A DNA stretch of 64,000 nucleotides from Polyangiaceae bacterium (GTDB taxonomy: Bacteria; Myxococcota_A; Polyangia; Polyangiales; Polyangiaceae): positions 117,389-181,388 of the forward strand of contig JAICUB010000008.1 in the NCBI GenBank assembly GCA_025936045.1, written 5' to 3'. Position 1 is the stretch's first letter; every line of letters begins with the position of its first letter. Shown in pieces: positions 18,518-28,610 of this stretch. Both the position numbers and the translations under genes were made by a program. The notes beneath the pieces are model-generated. The model did not search any database. It saw nothing but the letters and a program-made list of their open reading frames with translations, and was not told where the DNA came from.

Positions 18518-19282
18518 GTGCTTACGGAAGCGCAGGTTCGAGAGTTCTTCGACGCTGGTTACCTCGTTCTGCGAGGCACCTTTACGGCCGAGGAGGTCAG
18601 GACGGCGGACGCCGCGTTCCGGCGGCTCGAGGCGCGGGCGCAGGTGCTCGCGGAGAGCGCGCTCGTCGAGGGGTCGTTGTTCGTCGTGGAGCGCCGGGCG
18701 GAGCGTCCGCTGCGCATCGAGCGCATCGTGTGGTGCGGTGGCGCCGAGCCCGAGCTCGGGCGGCTCGGGCGGTCGCCGAAGCTCACGGTACCGGCCTCGC
18801 AGTTGCTCGGCGGTCCGGAAATGGACCAGCTCATCAACCAGGCGCACATCAAAAATCCCGGCGACGGCGTCACGTTCCACTTCCACCAAGACAGCTACCA
18901 TCGCCGCTACGGCACCGAGCTCTTCAGCGACGTGAACGGACGCGGTAGCTTCGTGCAGACGCTGACGGCGATCGACGCGATGAACGCCGACAACGGCGGG
19001 CTCTGGGTCGTGCCGAAGAGTCACCTCGCAGGGCACATCCCGACGCCGGACGGTCGCTTGCCCGAGGGAGCATTCAGCCGCACCGATGCGGTTCCGCTCT
19101 CGGTCGAAGCGGGCGATACGATCCTATTCGGTCCGTTCACGGTGCACGGCAGCGGGCTGAACGCGGGCACGACCCCGCGCCGCGTCTTCATCAACGGCTT
19201 CTGCTGCCCCGGAGCGAACCGTCGCGAGTACCCCGGCGCCGGCACCGGTCTGCGCTTGAAGGCGATCGCGCGGGCGGCGTAG
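18518..19282 (+). CDS. phytanoyl-CoA dioxygenase (PhyH) family protein
   Basis: VREFFDAGYLVLRGTFTAEEV; HFHQDSYHRR...GLWVVPKSH...GDTILFGPFTVHGSGLNAGTTPRRVFINGF. GTG start. Confidence 0.87.
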   Translation: MLTEAQVREFFDAGYLVLRGTFTAEEVRTADAAFRRLEARAQVLAESALVEGSLFVVERRAERPLRIERIVWCGGAEPELGRLGRSPKLTVPASQLLGGPEMDQLINQAHIKNPGDGVTFHFHQDSYHRRYGTELFSDVNGRGSFVQTLTAIDAMNADNGGLWVVPKSHLAGHIPTPDGRLPEGAFSRTDAVPLSVEAGDTILFGPFTVHGSGLNAGTTPRRVFINGFCCPGANRREYPGAGTGLRLKAIARAA

Positions 19283-19350
19283 GCTCGCCGGCCGCCAGGC
19301 AGCTGCCTCTTCCCACGGGCCGGACAGGGAGCTATGGTCCGCGCCCGCAC

Positions 19351-19497
19351 ATGGAAGCCGGACTCGTCACCCTCGCGAAGATCGTGGGCACTCTGCTCTT
19401 TGCCATGGGGCTCGTCCCCTGGATCTTCCTGCTCTCGCCCGGGGACTCGAGCGAGCCTGCCGAAGACGAGACGGGCGCCGGCAACGAGCATCACTGA
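19351..19497 (+). CDS. 48-aa predicted single-TM small protein
   Basis: ATG..TGA ORF below the track cut-off: MEAGLVTLAKIVGTLLFAMGLVPWIFLLSPGDSSEPAEDETGAGNEHH. Confidence 0.55.
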   Translation: MEAGLVTLAKIVGTLLFAMGLVPWIFLLSPGDSSEPAEDETGAGNEHH

Positions 19498-19546
19498 GTT
19501 CGAAGCATGGTAACCGCCGCGTGGCGGCGGCGTACGAAGGGAACCC

Positions 19547-20362
19547 ATGCACTTCGCACAGCGTTCGAACCTTGCTCGGTTGTTCGTGCTCGCCCTGGCG
19601 CTCGGTTGCAGCAAGAAGGAGCCGCCCGCGGGGCTTGCGCCCGTCTCGAGCTCCGCTCTCGAAGCGCCGGACACGGCCGCAGCCGGTGCGCTCCGCCTGA
19701 GCATCGACACGCCCTCGAGCTCCGTGAAGTTTTTGATGGACTCGCCGCTCGAGAAGATCGACGGCGACGCCCCCGCATCGGCCAGCGGCGACCTTTCGCT
19801 CGATCTCTCCGATCTCGCGAAGACGACGGGGCTCGTCCACATCGATCTCGACAAGCTCACGCTCTACCAGCAGAAGCGTCCCGACGGGACCGGCGCTTAT
19901 CAAGCGCGCAGCAAAAATCCCCTCCAAAACGAGCATGCACGCGATTGGCTCCAGCTCGTCCCGCGCGAGGGTGAAGTGACCGCCGAACGAGCGGCGCAAA
20001 ATCGGATTGCGGAGTTTCGCATCGAGAAGGTCGAGCCTTCCACGAAGGACGTGGCGGCGCTCAGCGGAGCCGAGCGCAAGGTGACCGCGACCGTTGCGGG
20101 TACGCTGCGCCTCCACGGTCGGCAGGCGCCGAAGAGCGCCAAGGTCGAGCTCACGTTTCACTTCACGGGCGATCATTTCGACTCCGTCGGCGTGAAGACG
20201 CTCGAGCCGTTCAGCGTGAACCTCGAAGAATTCGAGATTCATCCGCGCGACGGCGCCGGCAAGCTCGTGAAGAGCATCACCGAGACGATCGCGACCACGC
20301 TCAAAGGGAAGATCAAGAGCGAGGCGCCCGTGCAGATCGAGTTCACGGCAAAGCCGAAGTAA
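19547..20362 (+). CDS. YceI-like lipoprotein
   Basis: LALALGCSKKEP lipobox; LSIDTPSSSVKFLMDSPLEKIDGDA...GDLSLDLSDL...ATVAGTLRLHGRQAPKSAKVELTF layout of the YceI/lipocalin-like fold. Confidence 0.7.
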   Translation: MHFAQRSNLARLFVLALALGCSKKEPPAGLAPVSSSALEAPDTAAAGALRLSIDTPSSSVKFLMDSPLEKIDGDAPASASGDLSLDLSDLAKTTGLVHIDLDKLTLYQQKRPDGTGAYQARSKNPLQNEHARDWLQLVPREGEVTAERAAQNRIAEFRIEKVEPSTKDVAALSGAERKVTATVAGTLRLHGRQAPKSAKVELTFHFTGDHFDSVGVKTLEPFSVNLEEFEIHPRDGAGKLVKSITETIATTLKGKIKSEAPVQIEFTAKPK

Positions 20363-20365
20363 AGG

Positions 20366-23308
20366 TCACTCTCGCACGGCTTCGCGCGCGACGCGCAGCA
20401 CTTCCCGCGTGTCGCCGCGCATCAGCTCGAGCACCACGTCCGTTCCTGCGCGTCCCGCGAGACGGCGGCGCGCGTCGCTCATGCCCGTCGGGTGCGAGCC
20501 GTCGACGCCGGCGAGCACGTCGCCCGCGGTGACGCCGGCGCGCTCCGCCTCGCTCGACGGCGCGACGCTCGTCACGACGACCTCGAGCGCCGAACCCGAG
20601 CCGCGCTCGCCGAGCGTGACGGCGACGTTGCCTTGGTCGGCGGTTTCGTCGTTGGATTTGCCGCTGACCACGATGTGGACGCGGTCGCTGACGCGCCCGG
20701 AGCGCACTTCGACGCTCGCGCGCCCGCGGCCGGAAAGGGCCGACACGGCCTCGAGCGTCTGACGGCCCTCGGCGATGCCGTCGAGCTTGAAACGGCCGCT
20801 CGCATCGGTTTGCGTCATGCCCGGCGGGAGCGCGCCGGCGGGCATGAACGCAGGCGCCGAGCCGACGGCGACGCGCGCGCCCGCCACGGGGTTGCCGTTG
20901 CTGTCGACCACGTCGCCTTCGACGCCGCCCGGCTCCGTCAGATCGATCACCGGCAGCTCGAAGGCACGATCGGCGCGGCCCGTCGCGGCGACCGTGGCGT
21001 CGAGCTCGGCGCGCGCATAGTCGGGGTGATTCACGCTGAGGTGTACCGGTCCGCCGGCGACGTCGGCGAAGCGGTAGTGACCCTCGGCGTCGGTGCGACC
21101 GACGCGGCGGACACCGCCGGCGACGAGCGTGACGGACGCGCCCGCGACGTCCTTGCGCCCGCGCACCGCCGTCACTTCGCCCTCGACGAGCACGCCTGCC
21201 TCGAGCGCCACGCGCACGAGCTCCGGCGCGTGCTCGACGGTGCTGATTTTCCGCGGAAACCCGGGTGCTTCGACGACGATGCGCAAGGCGAGCCCGCGTG
21301 CGTCCGCGATTTCGGCGCCGCCGTCGGTATCGGTGAAGAGCGTCTCGCGGAGCGGCGTGTTCGGATCGATCGACAGCACGGCGACGCTCGCGAGCTCGAC
21401 GGGCACATCCTCGCCGCTCACTACCTTGAAGCGCACCGGCTCGCGCGGGGCCGGCAACGTGAGCTCGACTTCGGTGCGCTGCGACTCCGGAATCGTGACC
21501 TCGCGTCGCAGGGCGACACGTCGATCGCCGCCGGGCCTGCGCACGGAGACGGTCACGTCGGCCGGAATGCCGGTGAGCTCGTAGCTGCCGTCGCGTGAGG
21601 TGAGCACGCTGCGAGTGAGCGACGTGCGCTTGCTCGCGACTTCGACTTCCGCGTTTTCCACTGGAAACGAGCGATCGTCGAGGACACGGCCGAACACCGT
21701 GCCGCCCGCGAGCAGGACGATCTTCACGCGTGCCTCGCCGCCCGGGGCGAGCACGACGCTCGTGCTCGCGCCTTCCACGTAATCGGGGTGGCGGGCGACG
21801 GCGCGCACGCGACCAGGAGTGACCGGGCGCGCGGTGAAGGAGCCGCTCGAACTCGTGACCCACGCGTCCACCGCCGGAGGGGGCGCTTGCGCGAGCGTCC
21901 AGAGATCCGCGCCGGGGGTGACGTGGGTGCCGGGCGCCGGGATCGGCGGCACCGGACCCGGCATCACACCGAGCTCGCCCGCGGGCACGAGCGGCAAAGG
22001 TCCCGGCAGGGCGTAGTCGAAGTGCGTGTTGCGAAACGCAGTCGTCAGCGGCGAATCGGAGATGGGGAGGCCGAACGAGTCGGTGCCGACGACATCGATG
22101 GTGGCGCCTTCGATGGGGAAGCCGCGCGCATCGACCACGTCGCCGTGGAGCACGGCGCCGCGCGAGAGGGCCACCGTCACGTCGCGCTCGTCGGCCGCGA
22201 CCGCGACGAGGGCGCCCGACACGAAGCCGTCGGCGCGCGCACCGACGCTCGCGAGGCCGCGCCCGACGGGCCCGAGCGTGACGTGGCCGTTCGAGCCGGT
22301 GCGTCCGAGCAGCGGAAAGGAGCCGACGCCGCCCGGCGCGAGCACGACCTCGGCGTTCGGAACCACGGCGGGGCTTTCGCCGTCGCCGTCGGTGACGAGA
22401 ATGTTCAGGAAGTGACCGGGCTCGAGCACGAGCGTGACCTCATCGTCGCTCCCGCGCTCGAGGCCGTAGCCGACGAGCGGCTCCGAAGCGTCGCTGCCGA
22501 GCGTGGCGAGCAGGTCGTACGAGCCGGCAAGCAGGCCAGCGATGCGGCAACGGCCGTCGACGCCCGCTTCGGTGCGGCGCGCGGGCCACAGACTCGAGCC
22601 GGCTATCGCGACGGTGGCATGGGGGGCGGGCTCGCCGTTCCGATGGGTCACGAGCACCGAAATCGAGCTCAGGCGCCGGAGCACGAGCGTGACGGGGCCC
22701 GTCACCGCGCTGCGCTCGGCGGATTCATAGCCGCGCGCGGTGACGCTGACGCTCCACGGCGCGCCCTGCAAGCGACCGATCTCGGCGTCGCCCTTCCCGT
22801 CGGTGAGGCCGCCGAACGGGACCGGATCGCTCGTATGGATCAGCACGGTCGCGCCCGCGATCGCCGCGCCGCGCTCGTCAGTCACGTGCACGCGCTCTTT
22901 CGCTTCGCGCTCGAGCGTCACGCTGAGCGAAGTCTCGCCGGCTTCGAGCGTCACGGCGCGTGCCGAACGAGCGAGCCCAGGGCTCTCGACGAGCACCCAC
23001 GCCGCTCCGTGCGGCAATTCGCGCAGGCTCGCGCGCCCGCTGGTGTCGGTGAGCGCGGCGCCGACGGGGTACTCGGCGCCGCGCTGCTCCCAAAACACCG
23101 TGATGCTCGCGTTCGGAAGCGGCGCGCCCGTGCTCGTCCTCACGTCGAGCGCCAGCGATGCGTCCCGCTTTCCCGCCGTCACGGGCAGCGGCGCGCTGAC
23201 GATTTCGACGTTGCTCCGTGGCGTGTCGTGCAGCCCGAGCAGCAAGAGAACGCACGCGAGGACCGCTGAAATCAGCGCGGCGGCGTCGAGAAACCGGCGG
23301 GCGTTCAT
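20366..23308 (-). CDS. 980-aa protein with many carboxypeptidase-regulatory/CnaB-like beta-sandwich repeats and a C-terminal PDZ domain
   Basis: Repeated V(x)D..G.PV.GA.V.(x)n.T(D)..G.F.L.G(I/L) motifs; C-term ALEVVVTSVAPSSEAERAGVTAGDVLAGVDGSHPTGMSDARRRLAGRAGTDVVLELMRG is PDZ-like; N-terminal TM/signal anchor. Confidence 0.82.
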   Translation of the reverse strand: MNARRFLDAAALISAVLACVLLLLGLHDTPRSNVEIVSAPLPVTAGKRDASLALDVRTSTGAPLPNASITVFWEQRGAEYPVGAALTDTSGRASLRELPHGAAWVLVESPGLARSARAVTLEAGETSLSVTLEREAKERVHVTDERGAAIAGATVLIHTSDPVPFGGLTDGKGDAEIGRLQGAPWSVSVTARGYESAERSAVTGPVTLVLRRLSSISVLVTHRNGEPAPHATVAIAGSSLWPARRTEAGVDGRCRIAGLLAGSYDLLATLGSDASEPLVGYGLERGSDDEVTLVLEPGHFLNILVTDGDGESPAVVPNAEVVLAPGGVGSFPLLGRTGSNGHVTLGPVGRGLASVGARADGFVSGALVAVAADERDVTVALSRGAVLHGDVVDARGFPIEGATIDVVGTDSFGLPISDSPLTTAFRNTHFDYALPGPLPLVPAGELGVMPGPVPPIPAPGTHVTPGADLWTLAQAPPPAVDAWVTSSSGSFTARPVTPGRVRAVARHPDYVEGASTSVVLAPGGEARVKIVLLAGGTVFGRVLDDRSFPVENAEVEVASKRTSLTRSVLTSRDGSYELTGIPADVTVSVRRPGGDRRVALRREVTIPESQRTEVELTLPAPREPVRFKVVSGEDVPVELASVAVLSIDPNTPLRETLFTDTDGGAEIADARGLALRIVVEAPGFPRKISTVEHAPELVRVALEAGVLVEGEVTAVRGRKDVAGASVTLVAGGVRRVGRTDAEGHYRFADVAGGPVHLSVNHPDYARAELDATVAATGRADRAFELPVIDLTEPGGVEGDVVDSNGNPVAGARVAVGSAPAFMPAGALPPGMTQTDASGRFKLDGIAEGRQTLEAVSALSGRGRASVEVRSGRVSDRVHIVVSGKSNDETADQGNVAVTLGERGSGSALEVVVTSVAPSSEAERAGVTAGDVLAGVDGSHPTGMSDARRRLAGRAGTDVVLELMRGDTREVLRVAREAVRE

Positions 23309-23398
23309 GCAAAAAAAGCTCGTTCGCGGGGCGGTGCGACCGCCGGGCTCACCGTCGTTGGTAGTGCGGCCCGGCCGTCCAAGCTACTCTAGCGAACG

Positions 23399-24571
23399 GT
23401 GACGCGTTTCGTCGGGGCGCTTTCGATCGTGCTCGCGTCCGCAAGCGCTTGTGCCACGGGTGGTCACGACGATCCGCGCGACCTCGTGCGTCCCGAAATG
23501 CCGCCGGGCGAGGAGGACGCGGGCGGTAGCGAGATCACTCCGCCGGACGGCGCCGTGACGCCTTGCGGCCAATTCTGCGGGCAGACGTTTCTGCACGAGG
23601 TCGAGAATCCGCCGAACCTCTATTTTTTGGTCGACCGCTCGAGCAGCATGGATGCGCCCATCGGCAACCTCAGCAAGTACCGGGCGGCCCGCAAGGTGCT
23701 CGGGGAGCTCCTCACCGTGATCGGGCATCGCGTAAAGTTCGGCGCCAGTATCTTTCCGCTGGAAGACGACGCGACGTGCAGTCCCGGCTTCGAAATATTC
23801 CCGCCCACGCTCGGCGGACTGCCGGCCTGCGACGGCTCGCTCGACCCGACCCTCGTGAGCTTCCTCGACGCTTTCGGCTCCTACACGCCGGGCGGTCAAA
23901 CGCCGACCTACGCCGCCGTTTCGAACCTGCGCCCGGAGCTCGAAGGGCTCGACGGCGACACCTACCTCGTTCTGATCACGGACGGCGCGCCGAACTGCAG
24001 CAGCGACGACGCGGCCTGCGACGCCGAGTGGTGCTTGCCCAACATCGAGGGCTACGCATACGGACAGATCAGCTGCTCGCCCGATTTCAACTGCTGCGAT
24101 CCCGCCAATACCGGGCCGAACGCCGGTGAAAATTGCGTCGACGCTGATCGGACCGCGGGCGAGATTTCACGGCTCGCAGCGCACGATATCCCGACTTACG
24201 TCGTCGGTATGCCCGGCGCGGAACCCTATGTCTCCGTGCTGAACCGGTTCGCGGAGGCCGGGGGAACCGCGCGCAAAGGCGCGGTGGAGTACTACGCCGT
24301 GACGGACGAGGACGACCTCCAGGGCGCGATCTACGCCATCGGCACGGGTGTCGCGATTCGGTGCTCCATCGAGCTCGACGCGCCGCCGGACGATCCGAAC
24401 GAGGTGAACGTCTACTTCGACGGTGAGCTCCTTCCGGCCGACCCCGAGGACGGCTGGTCCTGGCAGGACCCTACGACCATCCAGGTCAACGGGGCCGCCT
24501 GTGACCGCCTGAAGTCCGGCGACGTGGTCGATGCCCGCGCCGTCTTCGGCTGCGACACCGTAGTGCGCTGA
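23399..24571 (+). CDS. vWFA-domain lipoprotein
   Basis: ASASAC lipobox-like signal; NLYFLVDRSSSMDAPIG (MIDAS DxSxS), TYLVLITDGAPNC. Confidence 0.82.
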   Translation: MTRFVGALSIVLASASACATGGHDDPRDLVRPEMPPGEEDAGGSEITPPDGAVTPCGQFCGQTFLHEVENPPNLYFLVDRSSSMDAPIGNLSKYRAARKVLGELLTVIGHRVKFGASIFPLEDDATCSPGFEIFPPTLGGLPACDGSLDPTLVSFLDAFGSYTPGGQTPTYAAVSNLRPELEGLDGDTYLVLITDGAPNCSSDDAACDAEWCLPNIEGYAYGQISCSPDFNCCDPANTGPNAGENCVDADRTAGEISRLAAHDIPTYVVGMPGAEPYVSVLNRFAEAGGTARKGAVEYYAVTDEDDLQGAIYAIGTGVAIRCSIELDAPPDDPNEVNVYFDGELLPADPEDGWSWQDPTTIQVNGAACDRLKSGDVVDARAVFGCDTVVR

Positions 24572-24659
24572 CGAGCTCCCGCCCGACGCCCCGCGTCCGC
24601 CGTGCTGCGCGTCCTCAAAATTGACGCGCCTTACGTGCGCTGCACTAGACTCCGAACCC

Positions 24660-24938
24660 GTGCCCGACACCGAGCTCGAGGACTTGCGCCGTTCGATCGA
24701 CGCGGTGGACACGCGCCTGCTCGAGCTGATTCACGAGCGCGTGCGCTTGGTGCTCGAGGTGGGCGCCTACAAAGCTCAGCGTGGCCTGGCCGTTTACGAT
24801 CCGGAGCGGGAGCGCCGCATGCTCGAACGCTTGTCGTTGCTCGCGCAGCCGCCCGTCGAGCCCGACACCGTACGCCGGATTTTCGAGCGCTTGATCGACG
24901 AGTCGCGCCGACTCGAGCAGCGCCACACGTCGCGCTGA
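24660..24938 (+). CDS. aroQ: chorismate mutase (AroQ class)
   Basis: TELEDLRRSIDAVDTRLLELIHERVRLVLEVGAYKAQRGLAVYDPERERRMLERL...IFERLIDESRRLEQ; GTG start chosen. Confidence 0.88.
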   Translation: MPDTELEDLRRSIDAVDTRLLELIHERVRLVLEVGAYKAQRGLAVYDPERERRMLERLSLLAQPPVEPDTVRRIFERLIDESRRLEQRHTSR

Positions 24939-24951
24939 CGCGCTTTCACCG

Positions 24952-27900
24952 TCAGCTCGCCGCGCTCACGCAGGCGCCGAGCTCCTCGAGCGCTCTGGCC
25001 GCGAGCACGAGACCGTCGGCGGCCGCCTCATTCTCGAGCAGGCGCCGCGTGAGCCGTCCGTCGGGGCTCAGGCGATACGGCGAGCGTTTACGCGCCACGA
25101 GCTCGCGCACCTTCGTGGGGTCGAGCGGCGTGTCGTCGCGCAGGAGCAGGCTGACGCTCTTGGCCGTCGCCTCGCAGCCGAGCACGCGCAGCCGCCGGAG
25201 CTCGACCTTGAGTCGCATGAGCTCGACGAAGCGCTTGGCTTCGAGCGGCGGCGATCCGAAGCGATTTTCGAGCTCTTGCGCGAGATCGTCCACTTCCGCC
25301 TCGTCGGCTGCGCTCGCGAAACGCTTGTACAAAGAGAGCCGCACGCCGACCTCGGCCACGTACTCGGCCGCGAGCAGCGCCTCGACGTCGAAGTGGAGCT
25401 CGGGTTCCACCTCGTGCACCACGGTTTCACCGCGGAGCTCGCGCGATGCTTCCTCGAGCATGCGGCAGAAGAGCTCGAAACCGACGCTCGCGGCGAAACC
25501 GCTTTGCTCGGCGCCGAGAACGTCGCCCGCGCCGCGGAGCTCCATATCGAGCGTCGCGAGGTGAAAACCCGAGCCGAGCTCGCTGAAACGTTCGAGCGCC
25601 TCGAGCCGTTGGCGCGCCTCGTCCGAGAGCTGGCTCGGAGGCGGCACGAGCAGGTAGCAATACGCGCGCTCGCGTGCTCGACCGACGCGCCCGCGCAGCT
25701 GGTAGAGCTGCGAGAGGCCCAACATGTCCGCGCGATCGATGATGATGGTGTTCGCGCGCGGGATATCGAGGCCGCTCTCGATGATGGCGGTCGCGACGAG
25801 TACGTCGTAGTCGCCGCCGACGAAGCCGAGCATCGTGCGTTCGAGCACGTCTTCGGTGAGCTTGCCGTGAGCGACGGCGATGCGCGCGCCGGGCACGAGC
25901 GCGCCGAGGCGTTCGGCCCGCTCGTAGATGCCCTCGACGCGGTTATAAACGTAGAAAATCTGGCCCCCGCGAGCGAGCTCCTGCTCGACCGCCTCGCGCA
26001 CGAGCGTCGGATCGAACTGGCTCGTGATCGTGCGGATGGTGCGGCGATCGACGGGCGGGGTCGCGATGATCGACATGTCGCGCAGGCCGCCGACCGCGAG
26101 CTGGAGCGTGCGCGGAATCGGGGTCGCGCTCAGCGTGAGCACGTCGACGCTCGCGCGGATTTGCTTGATGCGCTCCTTGTGGCTGACACCGAAGCGCTGC
26201 TCCTCGTCCACGACGAGCAGGCCGAGGTTCTTGAAGTGCACGTCCTTCGAGAGCAGCCGGTGGGTGCCGATGACCACGTCGACGCCGCCCTCGCGTAGTC
26301 CCTTCACCGTTTCGACCGCTTCCGTTTTGCTCGAGAAGCGACTCAGAACGCGCACGTTGAGCGGCCAATCCGCGAATCGTTGCGAAAACGTCAGAAAATG
26401 CTGCTGCGCGAGCACCGTGGTCGGACACAAGACGGCGACCTGGCGCCCGCTCGTCGCCATGCGGAAGGCGGCCCGCAGAGCGACTTCCGTCTTGCCGAAG
26501 CCCACGTCGCCGCACACGAGCCGATCCATCACGCGCGTGTTCTCGAGGTCCTTCAGTACCTCGGAGATGGCCGCTGCTTGATCGCGCGTCTCTTCGAACG
26601 GGAAGCTCGCCTCGAACGTCGCGTAGTCGTCGTCCGCCGGCGGGATGGCCAGCTTCTCGAGCGCGGCGCGTTCGGCGTAAAGGCGCAAGAGCTCGTCCGC
26701 CATCTGCCGGACTCGCCGGGCGACGCTCGCTTTCGTCTTCGCGAAGGTTTGCCCGCCGAGCCGATCGAGCTTGGGGGCGCCTTCACTCCCCGAATATTTT
26801 TGGATCTGGTTCAGCCGATAAACCGGCAAAAAGAGCTTATCGTTGCCCGCGTACTCGACGACGATGAGCTCGAGCCCGACGCCGCCGACCTCGCGGCGCT
26901 CGAGGCCGACGTATTTTCCGATGCCGTGCTCCACGTGGACGACGAAGTCGCCCGGCGCGAGCGCACGTAAATCCTCGAGCAGCGCGCGGGTCGAGGTGCG
27001 GCGGGCCGGCGCTCTGAGCGCGCGCGGACCGAAAATCTCCTCGTCGGTGACGAGCACGAGCGCTTCGAGCGGCGCGAGGCAACCGCGACCGAGCGGCGCG
27101 ACGCGCACCTCCGTTTCGACGCCGCGATGCTTCAAGAGCAGCGCGATGCGATCGGCCTGGGTTGCCGTGCGCGCGACCGGCATGATCGCGAAACCGTGCT
27201 CTTTCCAGGCAGCGAAGCGTTCGATCAGCGGCTCGAGCGCGGCGTGCTTGCCGCGCGAGGTGCGTGCGAGCTTCATCGCGCGCCCGAGCTCCGAATGATC
27301 CTGCTGCGCAAGTGACGGTGCGTCGGCGGGCGCCGTCTCGAGCTTGCTCACGAGGTCCGTCGCGCCGGCGCCGACGATGCCGCTGCGATGCGCTCCCACC
27401 CATACGCGCGCGGCCAGCTCCCCTTCGAGCTCCGCCAGGTCGGCGTAGAGTCTCGCGACGGGAAAATGCGGCACGACGCCGCGTGCCGCCTCGGCCGTCG
27501 CCGCTTGCTCGAGCTCTTGCACGAGCGCGCGCGCGACCGCGACGGGATCGTCGAACACGACCGCGGCCCCGGGCGGCAAATACGAGAGCAGCGGCACGAG
27601 CTCGTAAAACGCGGGCAAATAGCCGTCGCTACCGAAAAACGAGCGCCCGAACGCGAGGTCGTCGATGAGAGCGCGCGCCTTGGTCGACGGGTAGCTCGCG
27701 TCGTCGCACAACGTGCGCAGGGCGCCGCGCGCGCGGTCGACCGTTTCGGGATCGAGGATGGCTTCACGCGCGGGCGGTAGCCACACGGCCTCGTCTTCTT
27801 GGGTGGTGCGCTGCGTGTCCGGATCGAAGCGCTTCAGCGAGAGCACGAGGTCGCCGAAGAGCTCGGCGCGCAGCGGCTGGCCGAGGTTCGCGGGCCAGAT

Positions 27901-28539
27901 GTCCAGCACACCGCCGCGCACCGCGAAACTGCCGGGGTCTTCCACGACGGGAGCGCGCAAGTAGCCGCTGGCCGTGAGCGCGTGAGCGGCGCGTTCGACG
28001 TCGAGCTCGCCGTTTTTGGCAAGCTCGAACCCCGCGCGCACGAGAGCCTCCGGCGGCGCGGTACGGCGGAGCAAGCCGGACGGAGTCGTCACCGCCGTGC
28101 GCCAGGGCAGCCCTTTCGCCATCGTGAAGAGCGCGGCGGCGCGCTGCATCCCTTGCCGGCGATCGGGATGCACGTCGGCGTACGGGCTCGTCTCGCTGGT
28201 CGAAATGAGAAGCGGCGCAGCGTCGCCCGCCGGCGCGCTACCGTGAGGCAGCCCGAGGACTGCCAACGCCTTCAGGTCCTCGACCGCGCGCTCTGCCGTC
28301 TCTTGCGACGAGGCGACGTAGAGCACGTGCGTGGCTCCTGCGGCGAGCAGAGCGCGGGCGAACAGCGCGGTCCCCGAGCCCGCCGCTCCGACGACGGCAA
28401 AGCCACCGCGCGTTGCGACGGCCTCGCGCGCGGCCTCGGCGACGCGCACGAGGCGCCGGTCGCTCGGAAGCTCGAGCGGCGGCGGCGAGGTTGCCTCTTC
28501 GGGTAAGCCGGCGTTGCGGTCGGTCTCGGCTTCGGACAT
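24952..28539 (-). CDS. mfd: transcription-repair coupling factor
   Basis: 1195 aa; CarD/RID module (GDFVVHVEHGIGKYVGLERREVGGVGLELIVVEYAGNDKLFLPVYRLNQIQKYSG), helicase motifs MDRLVCGDVGFGKTEVALRAAF, VVDEEQRFGVSHKERIK, LSATPIPRTL. Confidence 0.98.
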   Translation of the reverse strand: MSEAETDRNAGLPEEATSPPPLELPSDRRLVRVAEAAREAVATRGGFAVVGAAGSGTALFARALLAAGATHVLYVASSQETAERAVEDLKALAVLGLPHGSAPAGDAAPLLISTSETSPYADVHPDRRQGMQRAAALFTMAKGLPWRTAVTTPSGLLRRTAPPEALVRAGFELAKNGELDVERAAHALTASGYLRAPVVEDPGSFAVRGGVLDIWPANLGQPLRAELFGDLVLSLKRFDPDTQRTTQEDEAVWLPPAREAILDPETVDRARGALRTLCDDASYPSTKARALIDDLAFGRSFFGSDGYLPAFYELVPLLSYLPPGAAVVFDDPVAVARALVQELEQAATAEAARGVVPHFPVARLYADLAELEGELAARVWVGAHRSGIVGAGATDLVSKLETAPADAPSLAQQDHSELGRAMKLARTSRGKHAALEPLIERFAAWKEHGFAIMPVARTATQADRIALLLKHRGVETEVRVAPLGRGCLAPLEALVLVTDEEIFGPRALRAPARRTSTRALLEDLRALAPGDFVVHVEHGIGKYVGLERREVGGVGLELIVVEYAGNDKLFLPVYRLNQIQKYSGSEGAPKLDRLGGQTFAKTKASVARRVRQMADELLRLYAERAALEKLAIPPADDDYATFEASFPFEETRDQAAAISEVLKDLENTRVMDRLVCGDVGFGKTEVALRAAFRMATSGRQVAVLCPTTVLAQQHFLTFSQRFADWPLNVRVLSRFSSKTEAVETVKGLREGGVDVVIGTHRLLSKDVHFKNLGLLVVDEEQRFGVSHKERIKQIRASVDVLTLSATPIPRTLQLAVGGLRDMSIIATPPVDRRTIRTITSQFDPTLVREAVEQELARGGQIFYVYNRVEGIYERAERLGALVPGARIAVAHGKLTEDVLERTMLGFVGGDYDVLVATAIIESGLDIPRANTIIIDRADMLGLSQLYQLRGRVGRARERAYCYLLVPPPSQLSDEARQRLEALERFSELGSGFHLATLDMELRGAGDVLGAEQSGFAASVGFELFCRMLEEASRELRGETVVHEVEPELHFDVEALLAAEYVAEVGVRLSLYKRFASAADEAEVDDLAQELENRFGSPPLEAKRFVELMRLKVELRRLRVLGCEATAKSVSLLLRDDTPLDPTKVRELVARKRSPYRLSPDGRLTRRLLENEAAADGLVLAARALEELGACVSAAS

Positions 28540-28610
28540 CGGGTCGAGCCCGGCGATCTAATACAACTCGGCCGATCGACTAGTACCCGGGCGCGGGACC
28601 TCCGCGGCGG

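Noticed and set aside
20492-23269. Long plus-strand ORFs (20492..21598, 21788..23269) opposite the 980-aa repeat protein
   Set aside because: Shadow ORFs; the minus-strand frame has signal peptide, repeats and PDZ domain.
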